Positions 46,480 through 59,671 of a stretch of 64,000 bases of DNA are shown one piece after another (position 1 is the stretch's first letter; each line of letters begins with the position of its first letter). Source of the DNA: Amborella trichopoda. Lineage: Eukaryota > Streptophyta > Magnoliopsida > Amborellales > Amborellaceae. The stretch spans positions 1,586,597-1,650,596 of the forward strand of contig NW_006496628.1 of the NCBI RefSeq assembly GCF_000471905.2, written 5' to 3'. The position numbers and the translations under genes were made by a program. The notes beneath the pieces are model-generated. The model did not search any database and had not been told where the DNA came from. It saw only the letters and a list, made by a program, of their open reading frames with translations.

Positions 46480-47330
46480 ATGGGTCACTCTCGAAACAAG
46501 CATCCTAACTTGCCACACTTGAAGCATGCCTTCGTCTTCAGCTAGCATTCGGAAGCCACATGACCAGGCTTCCTGCAAGAGCCACAGGGCACCAATTAGT
46601 TTTACTTGACATCTCTTTGGAAGGTCTTTTGGGCCTTACCGTTCCCTCGATTTCCTCTTTCTAGAAAACTTATTGGAGGCAGAGGTCTTACCTTCTACTT
46701 CTTCTTCCTTAGCCAGTACTCCTCGCAGTACTTTTTGATTTTCATAGCCAAGTCCATCAATAGGGAGAACACCTTAAGATTGGCTGCATCACTCTCCCTT
46801 GATTATCTGGCCTAAGCCCCTCTCAAATTTGCTCGCCTTACATGCCTCCGTGTTGATGATATGTGGCACATAGTCGGAGAGCTTTGCAAAATTGGATACA
46901 TATTGTTCTACCGAAGTATCCCTTGCTGCAAATCAATAAATTCCACTTCCTTCCTATCTCTGATGGAGTCAGGGAAATACTTCTCATTAAATGCCACTAA
47001 GAAGTTCTCTCAGGTGGCTGCAGTGCCTGTCTCCACCCATGACTGTTTTACTAAACTCCACTAATGCTCGGCATCCCCTTCTAGCATAAATATCCCCAAT
47101 CTAACTTTTTGCTCATCAGAACAATGCAAAACTTCAAAGATCCTCTCTACTTGCCTCCTCCATCTTTTAGCTTTTTCTACTCCTCCATGTCCTGAGAATG
47201 CTAGAGGTTCATGTCTCCTAAACCTCTCAATCAACCCACCATTATCCTGGTCTGAGGAAGGGGCAACCGGGGCCGGCATACAATCCTTAATAACTTGAGT
47301 CATGGCCCCGAGCATCCGAAAGAATTCCAT
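46480..47330 (-). pseudogene. Gag region fossil, element 4
   Basis: The minus strand has GLIERFRRHEPLAFSGHGG, then VERIFEVLHCSDEQKVRL and MLEGDAEH, typical of Tekay/Del gag (FxxxxPxxFxGxxD, ERIFxxxxCxxxxKVxLxxxxLxGxAExW). A CCHC knuckle, PCGSCRKPGHVASEC, lies at 46545-46588, followed by a second cysteine cluster (ACFKCGKLGC). It is broken. Confidence 0.8.
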
Positions 47331-47483
47331 TAAGTTCTCCGTGTTCCCATTACACTAGCTCGAATTGTTGCAATGAGTCCTCGGCATCTTGACCTAAAGC
47401 AGAAACACCTAGTTACTAGCCTGTCTAAAAACCACCCGAAGGACACATCTAAGACTTTATAGGCCAAGAATCTTATCTTGACT

Positions 47484-47494
47484 GCTCTGATACC
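47484..47494 (-). other. Primer-binding site of element 4 (initiator tRNA-Met type)
   Basis: On the minus strand GGTATCAGAGC follows the 5' LTR end after a few bases. It matches the familiar TGGTATCAGAGC complement of the 3' end of plant initiator tRNA-Met. Confidence 0.85.
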
Positions 47495-47500
47495 CTAATC

Positions 47501-50500
47501 TTTCACAACCTCACCCCCTACCCACTACCATACTTGTCGGAGGGCAAGCGGGTGTGGAAGGCGACCACATGTAGCGAATGCCACACAAGTAAGAGTGCGC
47601 TCAACGCTTTGGTTAGACGGAATCAAAGCAAATCAAGAAAGAAAAACGAAAAAAAACGAAACTCCAAGCACACATAATCACCAATGGGTTGGACAAATAA
47701 ATTCCAAACTGTATATAAAAGCTCCAAAATATTACAAGGGTTTAAGGAACCAAAGGCCCGATAATATTACATAGTTTCAGTACAAAGAGAGCTTATATGG
47801 CCAAACTGCCATCTAAAACATATAATCAAAACGAAGCTTCCATAAGAAGTACGAGGCTTCAGCCGCCAACTACGACCACCAAACCGCCCATTGACCACCC
47901 GCGAGCTATCACTCTACATAGATGAAAGTTAATGGGATGAGCTACGAAGCCCAGTAAGTATATCCAGGTTTCATGCATTCTTGCCTACACAGTAATCCCT
48001 AACTAGTCCAAGGTTCGTGCAAGTCTTACAATCATGGAGTCATGTATCATTAGCAATGTGTCGTGAGTGATTCCTTTCATGGTGGAGAAATCACCAATCA
48101 CATACCAGATATCATATGAGCTAGTAGTATATCACATCTTTCCATCATGAGCATACTAACAGATCAATAAACTAGACAAACGTATACCAATCATAAACAA
48201 TCCTAATATTGCCTACTCCATAAGTAGAAGCCCTATCCATCAGGCCAAACCAATCCCATTGCTTATGGCTTCTACCATCATTCAAGAAGGAAAACAATGA
48301 CAAATGGACGACCCATTTCGTAATGCTTTCATACACACACATACACACAGTCCCCAGAGTGTTATGGGGATTTTGATAAGCGTGGCCTTGCAAGACGCAA
48401 CCCTCTCATGTGCCCTTTTGGCGAGAGAGCGTTAAAATACCAAAGGATGACCCAATGCGTAGTGCCCACATATATTTTGGGGGGCACCACCCTCCAAATT
48501 TTTAATACATCTTAACTCCCTCCCTATCATGGGGAGTCAGGGAAAGATCTCAAATGCAGGCACAACTTTCTTATCATATCACATAAAGGCCATGCAATAC
48601 GCTCAAAGCATGCTAATAAATCACATATCACATCATGGCCATGCAATACACTCAAAGCATGCCAATAAATCACATATCACATCATGGTCATCCAATATGC
48701 TCAAAGCATGCCAATAAATCACAATATCACATCATGGCCATGCAATACGCTCAAAGCATGCCAATAATTCTCATATCACATCGCTTACCACATAGGTCTT
48801 ATCACATAGCATATCTCAAAATCATGCACACATTTGACAACAGAACATGTATCATAACATGTACGCATATCATAACAGAGCATGTCTCACTACATGCTTC
48901 TATATCATAATAAAGTATATCTCATTATCATGCATTCATATCACAACAGAGTATACTTTCATTTCACAATAGAATATGCCTCATTGTCATGCATTCCTTT
49001 TATAACAGTGCATACTTTCATTTTATAACAGAGCATACTCTCATTTCATAATAAAATATGCCTCATATCACATCACACTACCAATGGATGACCCATTGCA
49101 TGGTAACTCATATCATATTCTTATCATATCATATCACACTACCAATGGATGACCCATTGCATAGTGCTTCATATCTCATTCGTATCATATCATATCACAC
49201 TACCAATGGATGACCCATTGCATAGTGCTTCATATGATATATGTGGCATGTCCTATTACAACCATGCAATTCATCTCATAACAAAGCATGTTTTCATTTC
49301 ATAACATAGCCTGCTTTCATTCACACATATCATAACAGAGACGCATCATATGAACTAACAATATATTAAAGCATACAACATATCATCAAGCTTATTCGCT
49401 CAAAGGGCATCTTTAGATTATTTTTTTGGTTTTTCACAGTGAATATAGTTCACCTTTAGAGGCATATTATGAAGTTCAAAAACTATTTTGACTTGAGACT
49501 ACTTTCATAACATTCTATGCTCATGAAAACACAATTTTCGTGAAAGGGGTAACCCCAAATTTTGGCTTAAACCTATCAAATTGTTTGATGTTCTTTGAGT
49601 AAAGTTCATGTCTTCACAGCTGAAAACCCAGTGTGATATCCTCATAGAAATTAGGCATAACTTTCAAACCATAGGGAATTAACTATTTTTAAAATAAACT
49701 CATTTATCTTTTATTTCAAAGTGGTTTGAGCTCATTTTGATGTATTTTAGTTAGAGCATAGTTCCAAACAATACACATAACAGTTATGGAAAGTTCCTGT
49801 TTTTACAGCTGAAAATCTAGAATGACATGCGTATAGAAAAATGACAATAACTTTCAAATCAAAAGAGGTATTGACAAGACGTATTTTCCATCTTAAAATA
49901 TATTCAAAAGGGTACTTTCACACAAATTTTTGTGATCAACAGAGATATTTTTATACTCAAACAATTACACAAATGGGGCTCACAATTCTAGAAAATACAG
50001 AACATATTCAAGCAAGATTTCAACAACATACATCCACACCCATATTCAGGATTTCACACTTTGACAAACTAAGTAAACATGCAGCAAACAAAAGCATGAA
50101 AACATGGAATCTAGGTCCACTTCAAATACTAAATGCAACTCTAAAGTGCCCCACACAGATTTCACTCTAAATTCCAAGCACCAAAGGATGGGTTCAAACT
50201 CAAAGGATTAAGGTTGGGAAAGGTCTCAAAGCTCAAAGTCTAAAGGCAAGAGGGGGAGAACGTGAGTGAGAAAGGCAGTGAGTAGAGGGAGAGAGAAAAC
50301 CCCATGGATGGGTGCGAAGGGGGTTATAAATAAGCTTAGGTGGTACCAGCATGCAATTTCCACATGGCATCCAAGAGGGCATGCATGAGGAGAGAGAGAA
50401 GGGCAATCATGGGAGACATCATGATTGTGGGTGCAGCATGCATGTTCCACATGGCACACATGCATGAAGAGAGAGGAAGAACATGAGAGAGAGGAGGATC

Positions 50501-50922
50501 TCCCTAGACTACCATAAACTACCTGCGCCCAGTGGCACGCTCATTGGCTCGTGCCCTCAACGCTCATCTAGCTATCCGCGCTCGCCAGTGCACTCGTCCA
50601 TCCCTGCTCAACAGCGCCATGTCCACCTGTGCACTCATCGCGTGCACTCACCCATCTGTGCTTATCAGTGCACACATCTGCCCTTGCTCAACTGCGTGCT
50701 CACTATGCTCAATGGCGCATTTAACCATTCGTGCTCTCTACGCGCGCACTCATCTGGCCGCCCTCAACAGCATGTCGGTTCACCCGCGCCTAATTGTGCA
50801 TTCACCTCTTCCCGCGCTCTTCACAAACTCACCGTGCAGGCGCTCTAACGTGCACCCACCCACGCGCATTCACTTGCCCGCATACTTAACCGTTATTACC
50901 CTGGAAAGTCTGGGTCTTTACA
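47501..50922 (-). repeat. 5' LTR of element 4
   Basis: On the minus strand it starts TGTAAAGACCCAGACTTTCC at 50922 and ends near 47501. It holds the same two tandem arrays as the other LTR (48570-48780 and 49060-49230), the second with more units here. Confidence 0.85.
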
Positions 50923-50927
50923 CAGAG
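50923..50927 (+). repeat. Target-site duplication of element 4, right copy
   Basis: CAGAG immediately after the LTR end CTTTACA, matching 42716-42720. Confidence 0.85.
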
Positions 50928-51331
50928 AGTGTGCGGCTAAGAAATCTGTAAGGGCTTGACCCTTGAAGGCCTTTTCAGCACATACATGATGTCAAATTCC
51001 ATGAGGATTAGTGACCATTTCGTGAGTTGTCCTGAGAGGTAAGGGCGCAACAAGAGAACTTTTATAGGATCCGCTCGAGAGATGAGCTGAACCGGATGTG
51101 CAAGTAAATAGTGTCAAAGTTTTTGCACTGCAAAGATGAGGGCTAGGCACATCTTTTCTATCAGGGAGTAATTCACTTCGGCCCCTTTCATCCTTTGGCT
51201 CAATTAATACATAGCCATTTCTTTCCCTTTCTTATTGTTTTGGGCAAGCAGAACTCCGAGTGACTCATTCGGCACAGTCACATGCAGAATAAGGGGTCTT
51301 CCTGGAATTGGTGCACAAAGAACTGAGAGTT

Positions 51332-52250
51332 TTAACGAATAGTTTTTATGTCTTCAAAAGCTAATTGACACACCTCATCCCATTCGAAATGTGTGTCCTT
51401 CTTCAAGAGATGGGAGAAGGGTTGGCATCGCCCTGTAAGGTTAGAGATGAACCTTCGTATATAGGTGAGCTGGCTTTGGAGAGATCTGAGCTCTCGCAAG
51501 TTTCTTAGCGGTGGCATCTTTTGCAAGCGTTAATCTTGACAGGTTCGATCTCCAGCCCTCGATAACTAACAATAAAACATAAGAATTTTCCAGATCGTAT
51601 ACCGAAGGCACACTTTAAGGGATAAATTTTGAGCTGGTGGAGACGAAATGTCTCAAAGACTTTTCCCAGGTTTTTATGTGATTACTTCTTAGATCAGATT
51701 TTACTACGAGATCATCTACGTAGCATTCCACCTCTTCATGGAGCATGTCATCGAAGATGGTGGTCATAGCCCTTTGATAGGTAGCTCCGACATTTTTTAA
51801 ACTGAAATGTATCACCGTGTAACAAAAGACCCCCTTAGGAGTTAGGAAAGCAACTCTTCCTCTTCTTGCATCATCCTTATCAGGTTATACCCTGAATAAC
51901 CATCCATGAAAGAGAATGCTTGGCAATTGGTAGTTGAGTCAATAAGCAACTCTGTGAAGGGGAATGGGAAATCAACCTTGGGAAAAGTTGTATTTAAGTC
52001 ATGGAAGTCAATACATACCATGATTTGTATGTTCTTCTTCTTGACCGATACAACATTAGCCAGCGATTTTTGGTATTTGACTTCCCGAATAAAACGTGTT
52101 GTTTTAAGCTTATCCACTTCTTCTTTGATCTAAATTTCCAAATCAAGCCTGAGCCTCCTTAATTTCTGCTTAACGGGCTTAGAAGATGGGTCAATCCCCA
52201 ACCTGTGAACTGCAACATGAGTATCAAGGCCCATCATTTCTTCATAATGC
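51332..52250 (-). pseudogene. Reverse transcriptase region fossil, element 3
   Basis: The minus strand shows MVCIDFHDLNTTFPKVDFPF, FSFMDGYSGYNLI, later MIHFSLKNVGATYQRAM, and ECYVDDLVVKS with the YVDD catalytic motif, then LRSLQSQLTYIRRFISN. This is the expected order of reverse transcriptase blocks. It is broken. Confidence 0.9.
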
Positions 52251-53660
52251 CAATTAAATACATCTTGATTGGTTTGCAACAATTCTGTATACTCCTTCTT
52301 TTCTTCAAGGGACATAATGGTCGAGATAAAAGTGGGTATTAGGTCAGTTTCGTCACCCAAGTTCACTTCTTCTAAATCATTGTTCGTGCCTTGACCACTA
52401 TCTTGCAAGACTTCTGGAGCCTCTTCAATCTCTTCCTCGCTGAATGGTATAGAGTCAGCGGTTTGTTCGTGCATTTCAAGGACCTCAACGGTTTGCTTTA
52501 CAGAGGATGGTTCTTTTTCTGTCCGGGTGTCTTCTGTCATTTCTTGAGATTCATGGGAAGTGACCTCTTCATAAACAAGCTCCAAAGGAGGTGGTGACAA
52601 TTCTTGCAATACCTTCACATGAGCGCTTTGATCGATAAAAAATGGCCACGGAGGTAGGTTTGGGTGCCCCTGGTAACCAATGCCTTCTTTGTGAATATGT
52701 TGAGATGCAGTTGTCTCGACGATGGCGAAGGGTGCTAGTAGCCCTTTACCATCATTCAACCCTAGGTTGTTGAGTGGCTCGTAATTCATTTTCCTCATTG
52801 TTTGGTGAACCATGGGACTGTATAAATCCCATTTGGGCATGGAGGTAGCATCTAACAAAGGGTTGTTCTGAGGATTCTCTTGAACAACTACTTCCCGAGT
52901 TTCTGGGGTGAAACATGGTAAAGGAGCATGAACAGGCTTTGGGGGAGCCGCTTCTTCCATCTTAACTTTCCCTTTCCTTGAGGCCTCTGACTGATCATGC
53001 GAGTCTTGTACATGTCCTTTCAGCTCCGTAATAAAAGCTTGTCTTTGGGATTCATGTTGCTAATCAAGAGTGTCAATGAAGTCGTGAGCGGGGGAGGAAG
53101 GACCACTTATTGCCTCCTGATGGGTGGCCCGGGTTTCTAACACGGGGATTGGGAAATGCAAGAATTGTTGGGAATTTAGTATGTGGTAAGTTCGATTTGT
53201 GAGACTAGCATCATTCTTTTCCTTTTCGAGGACTATGACATGCAAGACTTCGTGTATTTGCAAGATTTTGGAGACATCTTAATGGTATAGGGGTGGAGGA
53301 GCGAAGTGAGTAATATCTCCCTCCCTGTTAGGGACTGGGCTATGCAAGACTTCGGGAATTTGCAAGACTTCGAGGGGATCTTGCCGATATAGAGGGAGGA
53401 AGTGAGGTAGATGAACATCGTCCTCTTCGATATGCAGCACTTTGGGTATTTGCAATACCTTGGGTGGTTTTTGGGATGGTTAACCTGGGAAGCAAAGGAA
53501 GTATGGTTTTCCTCTCTGAGAGAGATTGGAATGTGCAAAACCTTTTGGTCAGCGTTTCATTTTGCTTCGGCTAGGCATGCCATCTTTTCCTCAAGGAATA
53601 AAGCAGGAATATGTAACATTTTCATACCGTCATGAGCATAGGTGACTACAGGTGTTGGCT
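52251..53660 (-). pseudogene. Polar linker between protease and reverse transcriptase, element 3
   Basis: A Glu/Ser/Thr-rich region with MNYEPLNNLGLNDGKGLLAP (G-patch-like wording common upstream of RT in this lineage) and FNWHYEEMMGLDTHVAVHRL, the last stretch before RT. Farther right, short repeats of a CAAGACTTCGNGNATTTGC-type unit (53240-53470) encode degenerate repeated peptides. Confidence 0.6.
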
Positions 53661-55152
53661 GGTTTAAATTTGTGACTTCCCTTTCGTCATGCTCAATCTG
53701 AGCAACCATCGAAAGGTGCTCTTGCGAAGAGGGAATAGAGAGTGGAGCTTGTCCTTCGTGCTCTTGACACACATACTCTTCGAGGATGTAGGTAAATTTC
53801 CATTGATAAGCGTCAGAGGGGTCACTTTTCCACATCTCTTTTCTTCTTGGAACATGTGATTAAGTGACCCCGTCATGTCTTCCATGTCCTCATGAGAGGT
53901 CGAAGCAGTATCTCTCAATTTCGGGTATGTACTGGTTTTTACAAACGATGTCGGCTCCTGAGAGCATATTGGATTTGCAAAACAGTATTTTGCATCAAGA
54001 TAGTGTGGCTCAGCGATAGGAAACGGTCTTTTGTCAGCGTAGGCTGTTTGTTGCCTCCCATCCCGACTATATTTGAAGCACTGATGGAGTGTGGATGGAA
54101 CCACACCCAGGTCATGTAGCCAAGGACGACCTAATAGGATGTTGTAAGAGGTGTCTGTGTGAGTAACATGGAAGAAAATGGAAGTGTTCAAATCACTGAT
54201 TTTTAGCTTAAGACGGATGGTACCAGCCGGTTTCTCCCCAGACTGATTAAATCCATGAACCGTAAGCCTTTTAGGTTCAAGTTGCTCCACACTTAACCCA
54301 ATCTGGGTAAGAATCATTCCAAGGCATGAGGTTCACTGCCGATCCCCTGTCTAGTAGGATTTGGTTGACTTTACAAGCATGCAGCTCGCCAGTCACAAAG
54401 AGAGGTTGATTGTGGAATTTCTCTCCCAACTGTAGGTCATCATCTGAGAATGTAATAGCCACGTAACTGTTGAGTATTGCAGGGTCTACCTCGACTTGTT
54501 GGACTTCCGTTTCATATACTTCCGGATGGGAGAGAACTTGTATTAGAACCATACTTAAGTCTTCGAATAACATGAGAGCATCATAGATACTCAGGAGAGC
54601 TGGCAGTTTCCTCAAGTGCCCGATCACAACGTATTTCATTTTGTCGGCCTCAAGAAAAGAGGTTCCTTGGTTTTCCATTGGTTTCAAAAGGATATGTGGC
54701 TGAGGGGCATTTTTTGAAGCAGAAGTGTTTGTTACAGTCGCCAGGGAAGAGTCAGTTGTAGCCATGGGATTAGGCAAAGGAGGCTGGCTAGACTGTGCAG
54801 TTGGGGCAGGTGCAAGTAAGGTAGGAAGGGATGAAGGTTGCGATGGTGCAGGAATTTTGGTGTGCGAAGGTGAAGTGTTTGAGTAAGGGACCGGTAGAGG
54901 TCCGGGGTATTTCAAGAGAGAGGGTGGTTCATGAATGAAAGTAGACGGGTCCGAATAGGGAATCAGTGGTGGTTCAAGTTTTTTTAGGAGTTTAGATGGG
55001 GCAAGTCTCTGGATCGGTTTTAATCTCCTCCCTGACCGCAACTGTATTCGGTCAACCGGAGCTGTTGTACATCCTGCATGAAATACTAGCGTATGGCACG
55101 CCTCATAATTTAAAGATCTTTCGCCTCCAGAGCTTTCCAAAAATTTCTCCAC
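53661..55152 (-). pseudogene. Gag tail and protease region fossil, element 3
   Basis: The minus strand has RIQLRSGRRLKP (54990-55030), a Pro/Ser-rich linker, then HLRKLPALLSIYDALMLF and DDDLQLGEKFHNQP. The protease active-site region QILLDRGSAVNLM follows, then TVHGFNQSGEKPAGTI and SYNILLGRPWLHDLG. Close to element 2 over the protease. It is broken, and gag proper is not seen to the right. Confidence 0.85.
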
Positions 55153-55235
55153 GTCGGGTTCTTCCGGCCATTGGGGCTTCTTCTCTTATATCAATTAAAA
55201 GTGGTAACACCTTTCAGTCCTTTACTAATATCTAA

Positions 55236-56930
55236 ACTATTATTTATTTTTCCTTTAGACACTACCTCATCCTTTCTATTGATGAACATCCAAATCTTTT
55301 GAATTCTCGATGGCTTCCATTTGAAATTGATGAAGACCCATTATCCACGTTCCCTGCAAAATGAGCATCTAGTTGACCACCATTGGAGGCACCACCATAG
55401 AGGCACTGTGCTGAAACCTACCATGCCACTTTGAAGGTTTGCTTTTGACATGCTTGGATTTAACTTGAATCCATTAATCCTTTTCTAAACCAGATTTAGA
55501 AGAAAGATTCACCTGCAAAGATGACTCCTTCATCTTAATATCTTCCACATATACATCAATCAAGAAATCCTCGAAATTGACTGTGAGGTGAATTTTTCTT
55601 GTTAGATGTGCAAACATATTTAAACCTTTGATTATGTCAACCTCGATATATATATATATATTAAAAATATTTCAAGCTCTAAAAAGAATGCATCTAGACC
55701 GTCTATTTTGAAGGTTTTCAAGTACTTATCTATCTACTCGATGTATACTATTTTTAGAATTTTAAATTTCATAATTAGCATTGAACATGATTTTTTTTAA
55801 GCTATGTAAGGTTCCAATAGCATAACTACATCTTTTGGTAAAATTTAGAAATGTACCTTACTCATATAGTAAAAAATGGGCGTCTCCTTTTATTATTTGG
55901 CCTTGGCCACTTAGATTGACCAAACCTCCTTGTTCTGGTTCCAAATTCAGAATAAAAAATTTGTGACAAAAAAGATGCGTACCAAATTTGGCACCTTGAT
56001 CAAACTGGTTTATTTATGGGATTGTTTATAAAGAAGCCATTTATCTTTTGTACAAGGAAGTCACAATCATTCTTGTCCCTTAGATTTCAAAATGGGTAGT
56101 TGTAAGAGGGTCTTTTATTAGACAGTTCCAAAAAGAAAATTCTCCGACTTCGTGACTCATCCCAAGCAGTCCAATTTGACATCTATTGAGTGGGGATAGT
56201 TGTGACCTTCACAGAAAGTAAATAGTCTCTTTGTAAACAATGTTGAGTTTATGTGGCCTTTAAAAGCCTTATGAGAGCTTGTATGAACATTTTGTATAAT
56301 GAAACATAAACTCAGTGGGAGTATAGTCCTCTTGTTAAACATACTGGACAAATGCGATTTGCCGATAATTGGACTAGGCTCGATGTGCTAGGCTAGCCGA
56401 GTTTTGAAAAACCCAAGATACTTGGGCATAGAGATCTACCAAGAAGGGTTTAGTGGGTTAGCCCTTGATGCGGTCGAAGTATGCCCAGATGAGAGCCGAG
56501 GGACTGTGTGGCCCTTACGTGTGATGAATATCCTTTAAAGATAGGGCTAAAACCTCATCGTTATATCATCACGCGGTATGTTCATAGATAGACGTACTGA
56601 TATAGTAATCCACTATTAAAGGTGAAGCATGTACATGTGCAAGAGATTACCCCTATGTACGATAGAGTCATGGTTGCATCATGGTCTGGAGAACCATGGT
56701 TCCATCAAAATTAATTAGTTCTAATTAATTTTATTATATATGATTTTTAGAATGTTTATTTGAATTTTTTTAAATCTTTCAATATTTTATTTTTGTCATA
56801 AATTAAGAGAAATTAATTTTTTAATGTTTTAAATAAAATATAAGATTTAAAAATTCTAAATACAAAATAAAATATTTTTAAAAATTATATTGTAACCTCA
56901 ATAAATATGGGAGCCCAATTTACAACACGT
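55236..56930. other. Unassigned AT-rich region
   Basis: AT-rich DNA beyond the truncated right edge of element 3. It includes a (TA)n run near 55648-55662 and long A/T stretches at 56740-56900. No domain, promoter or repeat end was recognised, although some wording hints at old retroelement DNA. Confidence 0.4.
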
Positions 56931-57329
56931 GGGATTGGGTGGGGCCTGCATGTGGCCACCAAAGGGTGGCACACCCCAACTATAAGGACTAAGTTGTTCT
57001 CCAGATTTGGTGATAGTTATTCCTTTGTTGTTGGCTTATCTTTTGGGTATAGCCAACTTATATGATAAGGTTGAATATTTGAAATATTTAGTAAATATTT
57101 GAATTAAGATTGCTTGATCTAAGAAATAAGGATTGGATATATTTAAGATATATACTTTCTTTATTTAAAGATTTGATGAGAGTATATTTAGGAAAGGGAG
57201 GATAAAGTTATAGCTCATTGCTTTGAATCTTGATGGTGGACCAAAGAGAAGGATGACGCATATCTCTCACCCCACAAATCTCCTTAACGATCAAGATTTT
57301 ACCTTACGAATTGAGACAAACCCCAAGGC

Positions 57330-58200
57330 ATAGAAAATCTATATAAAGAGGCACTCCCACCTCATAAAATCTCAACACATATTCTCTCCTCTCTCTAAGG
57401 GTTTATCTCTCTCTCAAATATCTCTTTATAGTTGGCACGCCCCACCTAAGGCGTCAAGATCTCCCCCAAATTTTTTTTAAGGATGCAAGCTCCAACCAAA
57501 TCTCTCTCAAGCCAAGGGTTACACCCTACTAATCTCTCAAGGTGCATGCCTACGTCATCTCTCTCTCGTTTTTAGGTGGCACACCCAAGCTAGCTTGTGG
57601 TAGTATGATTTTTGGATAGGAAAGGGGAGGATCCCTAGTAGATCTCTCTCTCTCTCTTTAATATCTCAGGGTGCATACCCAAGTCATCTTTCTCTCGTTT
57701 CTAGGTAGCACGTCCAAGTTAGCTTGTGGTAGTATGATTTTTAGTAAGAAAGGTGAGGATCTCTAGTAGATCTCCCCTTTTCTCTTTTGGTCTATCTCTC
57801 ATGTCTCCAAAGATCAAGCCAAAGGGGCTTGAGAAAGACAAAGGCATTGAAGCCTAAGTAATTGGTTCTAAGTTATCTCTATCTCGTTTCTAGGTGACAC
57901 GCCCAAGCTAGCTTGTGGTAGTATGATTTTTTGGATAGGAAAGGGGAGGATCCCTAGTAGATCTCTCGCTCTCTCTTTGATCTATCTCTCATATCTCTAA
58001 AGATTAAGCCAAGGGGCTTGAGCAAGACTAAGGCATTGAAGCCTTAGATAATTGGTTCTAGATTGAGATCTATGATTCCAAAGATCAAACCAAAAGGGTT
58101 TGAGCAAGACTAAGGCATTGAAGTCTTAGGTAGTTGGTTTTAGATTGAGATCCATATGTAATTGAGATGATTTTTACATATGTAGGAGAATCAATAGACC
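57330..58200 (+). repeat. CT-rich tract with imperfect tandem repeats
   Basis: A TATA-like CTATATAAAGAGGC (about 57340) is followed by CTCTCTC-rich DNA. Three or more units share TAGGTGGCACNCCCAAGCTA, GCTTGTGGTAGTATGATTTT and GAGGATCCCTAGTAGATCTC (57575-57985). Two to three units share AGGGGCTTGAG(C/A)AAGAC and AAGGCATTGAAGCC (57830-58140). The layout could be an LTR or a non-coding transcript start, but no partner LTR was found in the window. Confidence 0.55.
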
Positions 58201-59671
58201 GATTATAGATCTTGAGCACCATCGGAAGGAGGAGACTCGGTGTGGGGTATACGAAGCCCGGTTGAGATAATATCCGGCAATTTTACTTCTTTAAATATTT
58301 ATTTGTGATTTGATCTTCTCTTTCTATAAAGCAATGAGTTAAGGTTTTGATTTAAGAAATTGTGTTATATAGTAGTAGCAAGTGAGAGTCGTGTTTCTTT
58401 TTATTTATTTATTTGTTCAAGAGTTATTTGTTTGTAATTGGACGTTGTGAGTGGTCTTTCCGACGTAAGAATAAGAAAAATAAAAAAAAAATTAATTTAT
58501 ATACAAAATGCTTGATTAGATAGTCCAACTTTCAGACAATCCCTTTATTTATTTCAATAGGGTTAAATTTAAAAAACAAAGAAAGCAACAAAAGGGACAA
58601 AAAAAGAAGAAGAAGGAGGGTTGCAGGGACTCTTTTGTGGATTTTTTTTTTTTGATAAATGTTTGATGTAGTAAGCTGACTTAGTTTACTTAAATGACAT
58701 AAACACTCAAAAAATAGAGTTCGTCTTTGGTGTGTTTGTTTTCTTCATAATAAATAAAAAAATCCATTTTTAGTGAATTTGCCGATTGCAGATGTAAATG
58801 GCAATAGGAAATATAGTTAGCCTCTTTTGATTTTTTTTTTTATTCAATAGGTTGCAGGGGCTTTTTTGTGAAAATTTAAATCATTTAATTTATGAGACTT
58901 CTTTTGAAAATAATATCAACAAAGGGGCAAATGCTGAAGCTCTAATTCAAGAACCTATATCATCAGTACAACTTATCTAAAAATGATAAATCTTTTTTTA
59001 GATAATAAACAAAGACACACCAAACCGATTATGTGTTTGGTAATGTATAGTTCTATAGTAGGATGATAATGTGCTTGTCTTTGAAATAATTTTGTAAATA
59101 TAAAATGGACCTAGTTTTTATGCGGCCAGGCCCGTATATGTAGAAATGCGGGCCTATTAATAAATCTATTTTTGAGATGGATTTTCGGATTTAATTTTTA
59201 AAGACCTATATTCTTTAACATAGAGATATTGAATATAAAAAAATAAGTAAATTTTAAAAACTAGTAATAATAATTTTAATAAAAAAATATTTACACCGTT
59301 TGTTTCTATTGTTTTTAAATAGAACACGTGCGTACATCCATTTTTAAAATGGATGCTTTACATTTGGGAGCGCTGCATATGTAGTTATGCAGTCCAGCCC
59401 GCATGAAACAATTTCCATATGAAATTTAAGGAATGTGCCTGTCTTTGGTGGATATTTTTATGTATAACCTAAACGCTTGGGTCGGCAAAGGGGTAAATGC
59501 TGAAGTAAGAATGCTACACGACAAATCCACCAAAGTACGGTATTTCTCTCTGTCCCTCCTTGAGAGACAAAAAACCATAAAACAATCTCCGGTCACCCTA
59601 ACTCCACGCTCTTATTGTACCCACCTGGGAGCACAGAGTCTCCACAAACCTGAAGCTTGGATTCCTCATCA
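58201..59671. other. AT-rich intergenic DNA upstream of the transporter gene
   Basis: No repeat family or ORF is supported. The last 250 bp is the likely 5' UTR and promoter of the gene. TATGTATAACC (about 59459) is a weak TATA candidate. A CAT(T/A)TTTAAAATGGATG palindromic stretch lies at about 59338-59355. Confidence 0.35.

Larger units (their letters stand above)
42721..50922 (-). mobile_element. Gag-only Tekay/Del-like chromovirus-type fossil (element 4), nested in element 3
   Basis: An 8.2 kb element with LTRs of about 3.28 kb (42721-45998) and 3.42 kb (47501-50922), a 1.5 kb interior and a CAGAG duplication. The interior has an initiator-Met-type primer-binding site, gag segments with CCHC knuckles and a polypurine tract. 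No protease, reverse transcriptase or integrase is seen. Long LTRs, iMet PBS and gag wording fit Tekay/Del. LTR copies differ at about one base in ten by eye, so it is not recent but is younger than its host element 3. It is broken. Confidence 0.85.
36680..55235 (-). mobile_element. Tat-lineage Ty3/gypsy retroelement fossil (element 3), split by element 4
   Basis: The minus-strand order from right to left is gag tail and protease (about 53660-55150), polar linker (52300-53600), reverse transcriptase (about 51300-52250), then the nested element 4. Archaeal-type RNase H (42231-42494) and integrase (41068-41898) follow, then an antisense extra ORF (39103-40320) and 3' non-coding DNA. WPFAQWGMDIVG, NILLGRPWLHDLGVVPS and the second RNase H point to the Tat lineage. 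No LTRs of its own are recognised, and the left end abuts the LTR of copy C. It is broken many times. Confidence 0.8.

Noticed and set aside
56157-56351. Minus-strand open frame in AT-rich DNA
   Set aside because: Short, with no domain, promoter or conserved context. Chance occurrence is likely.
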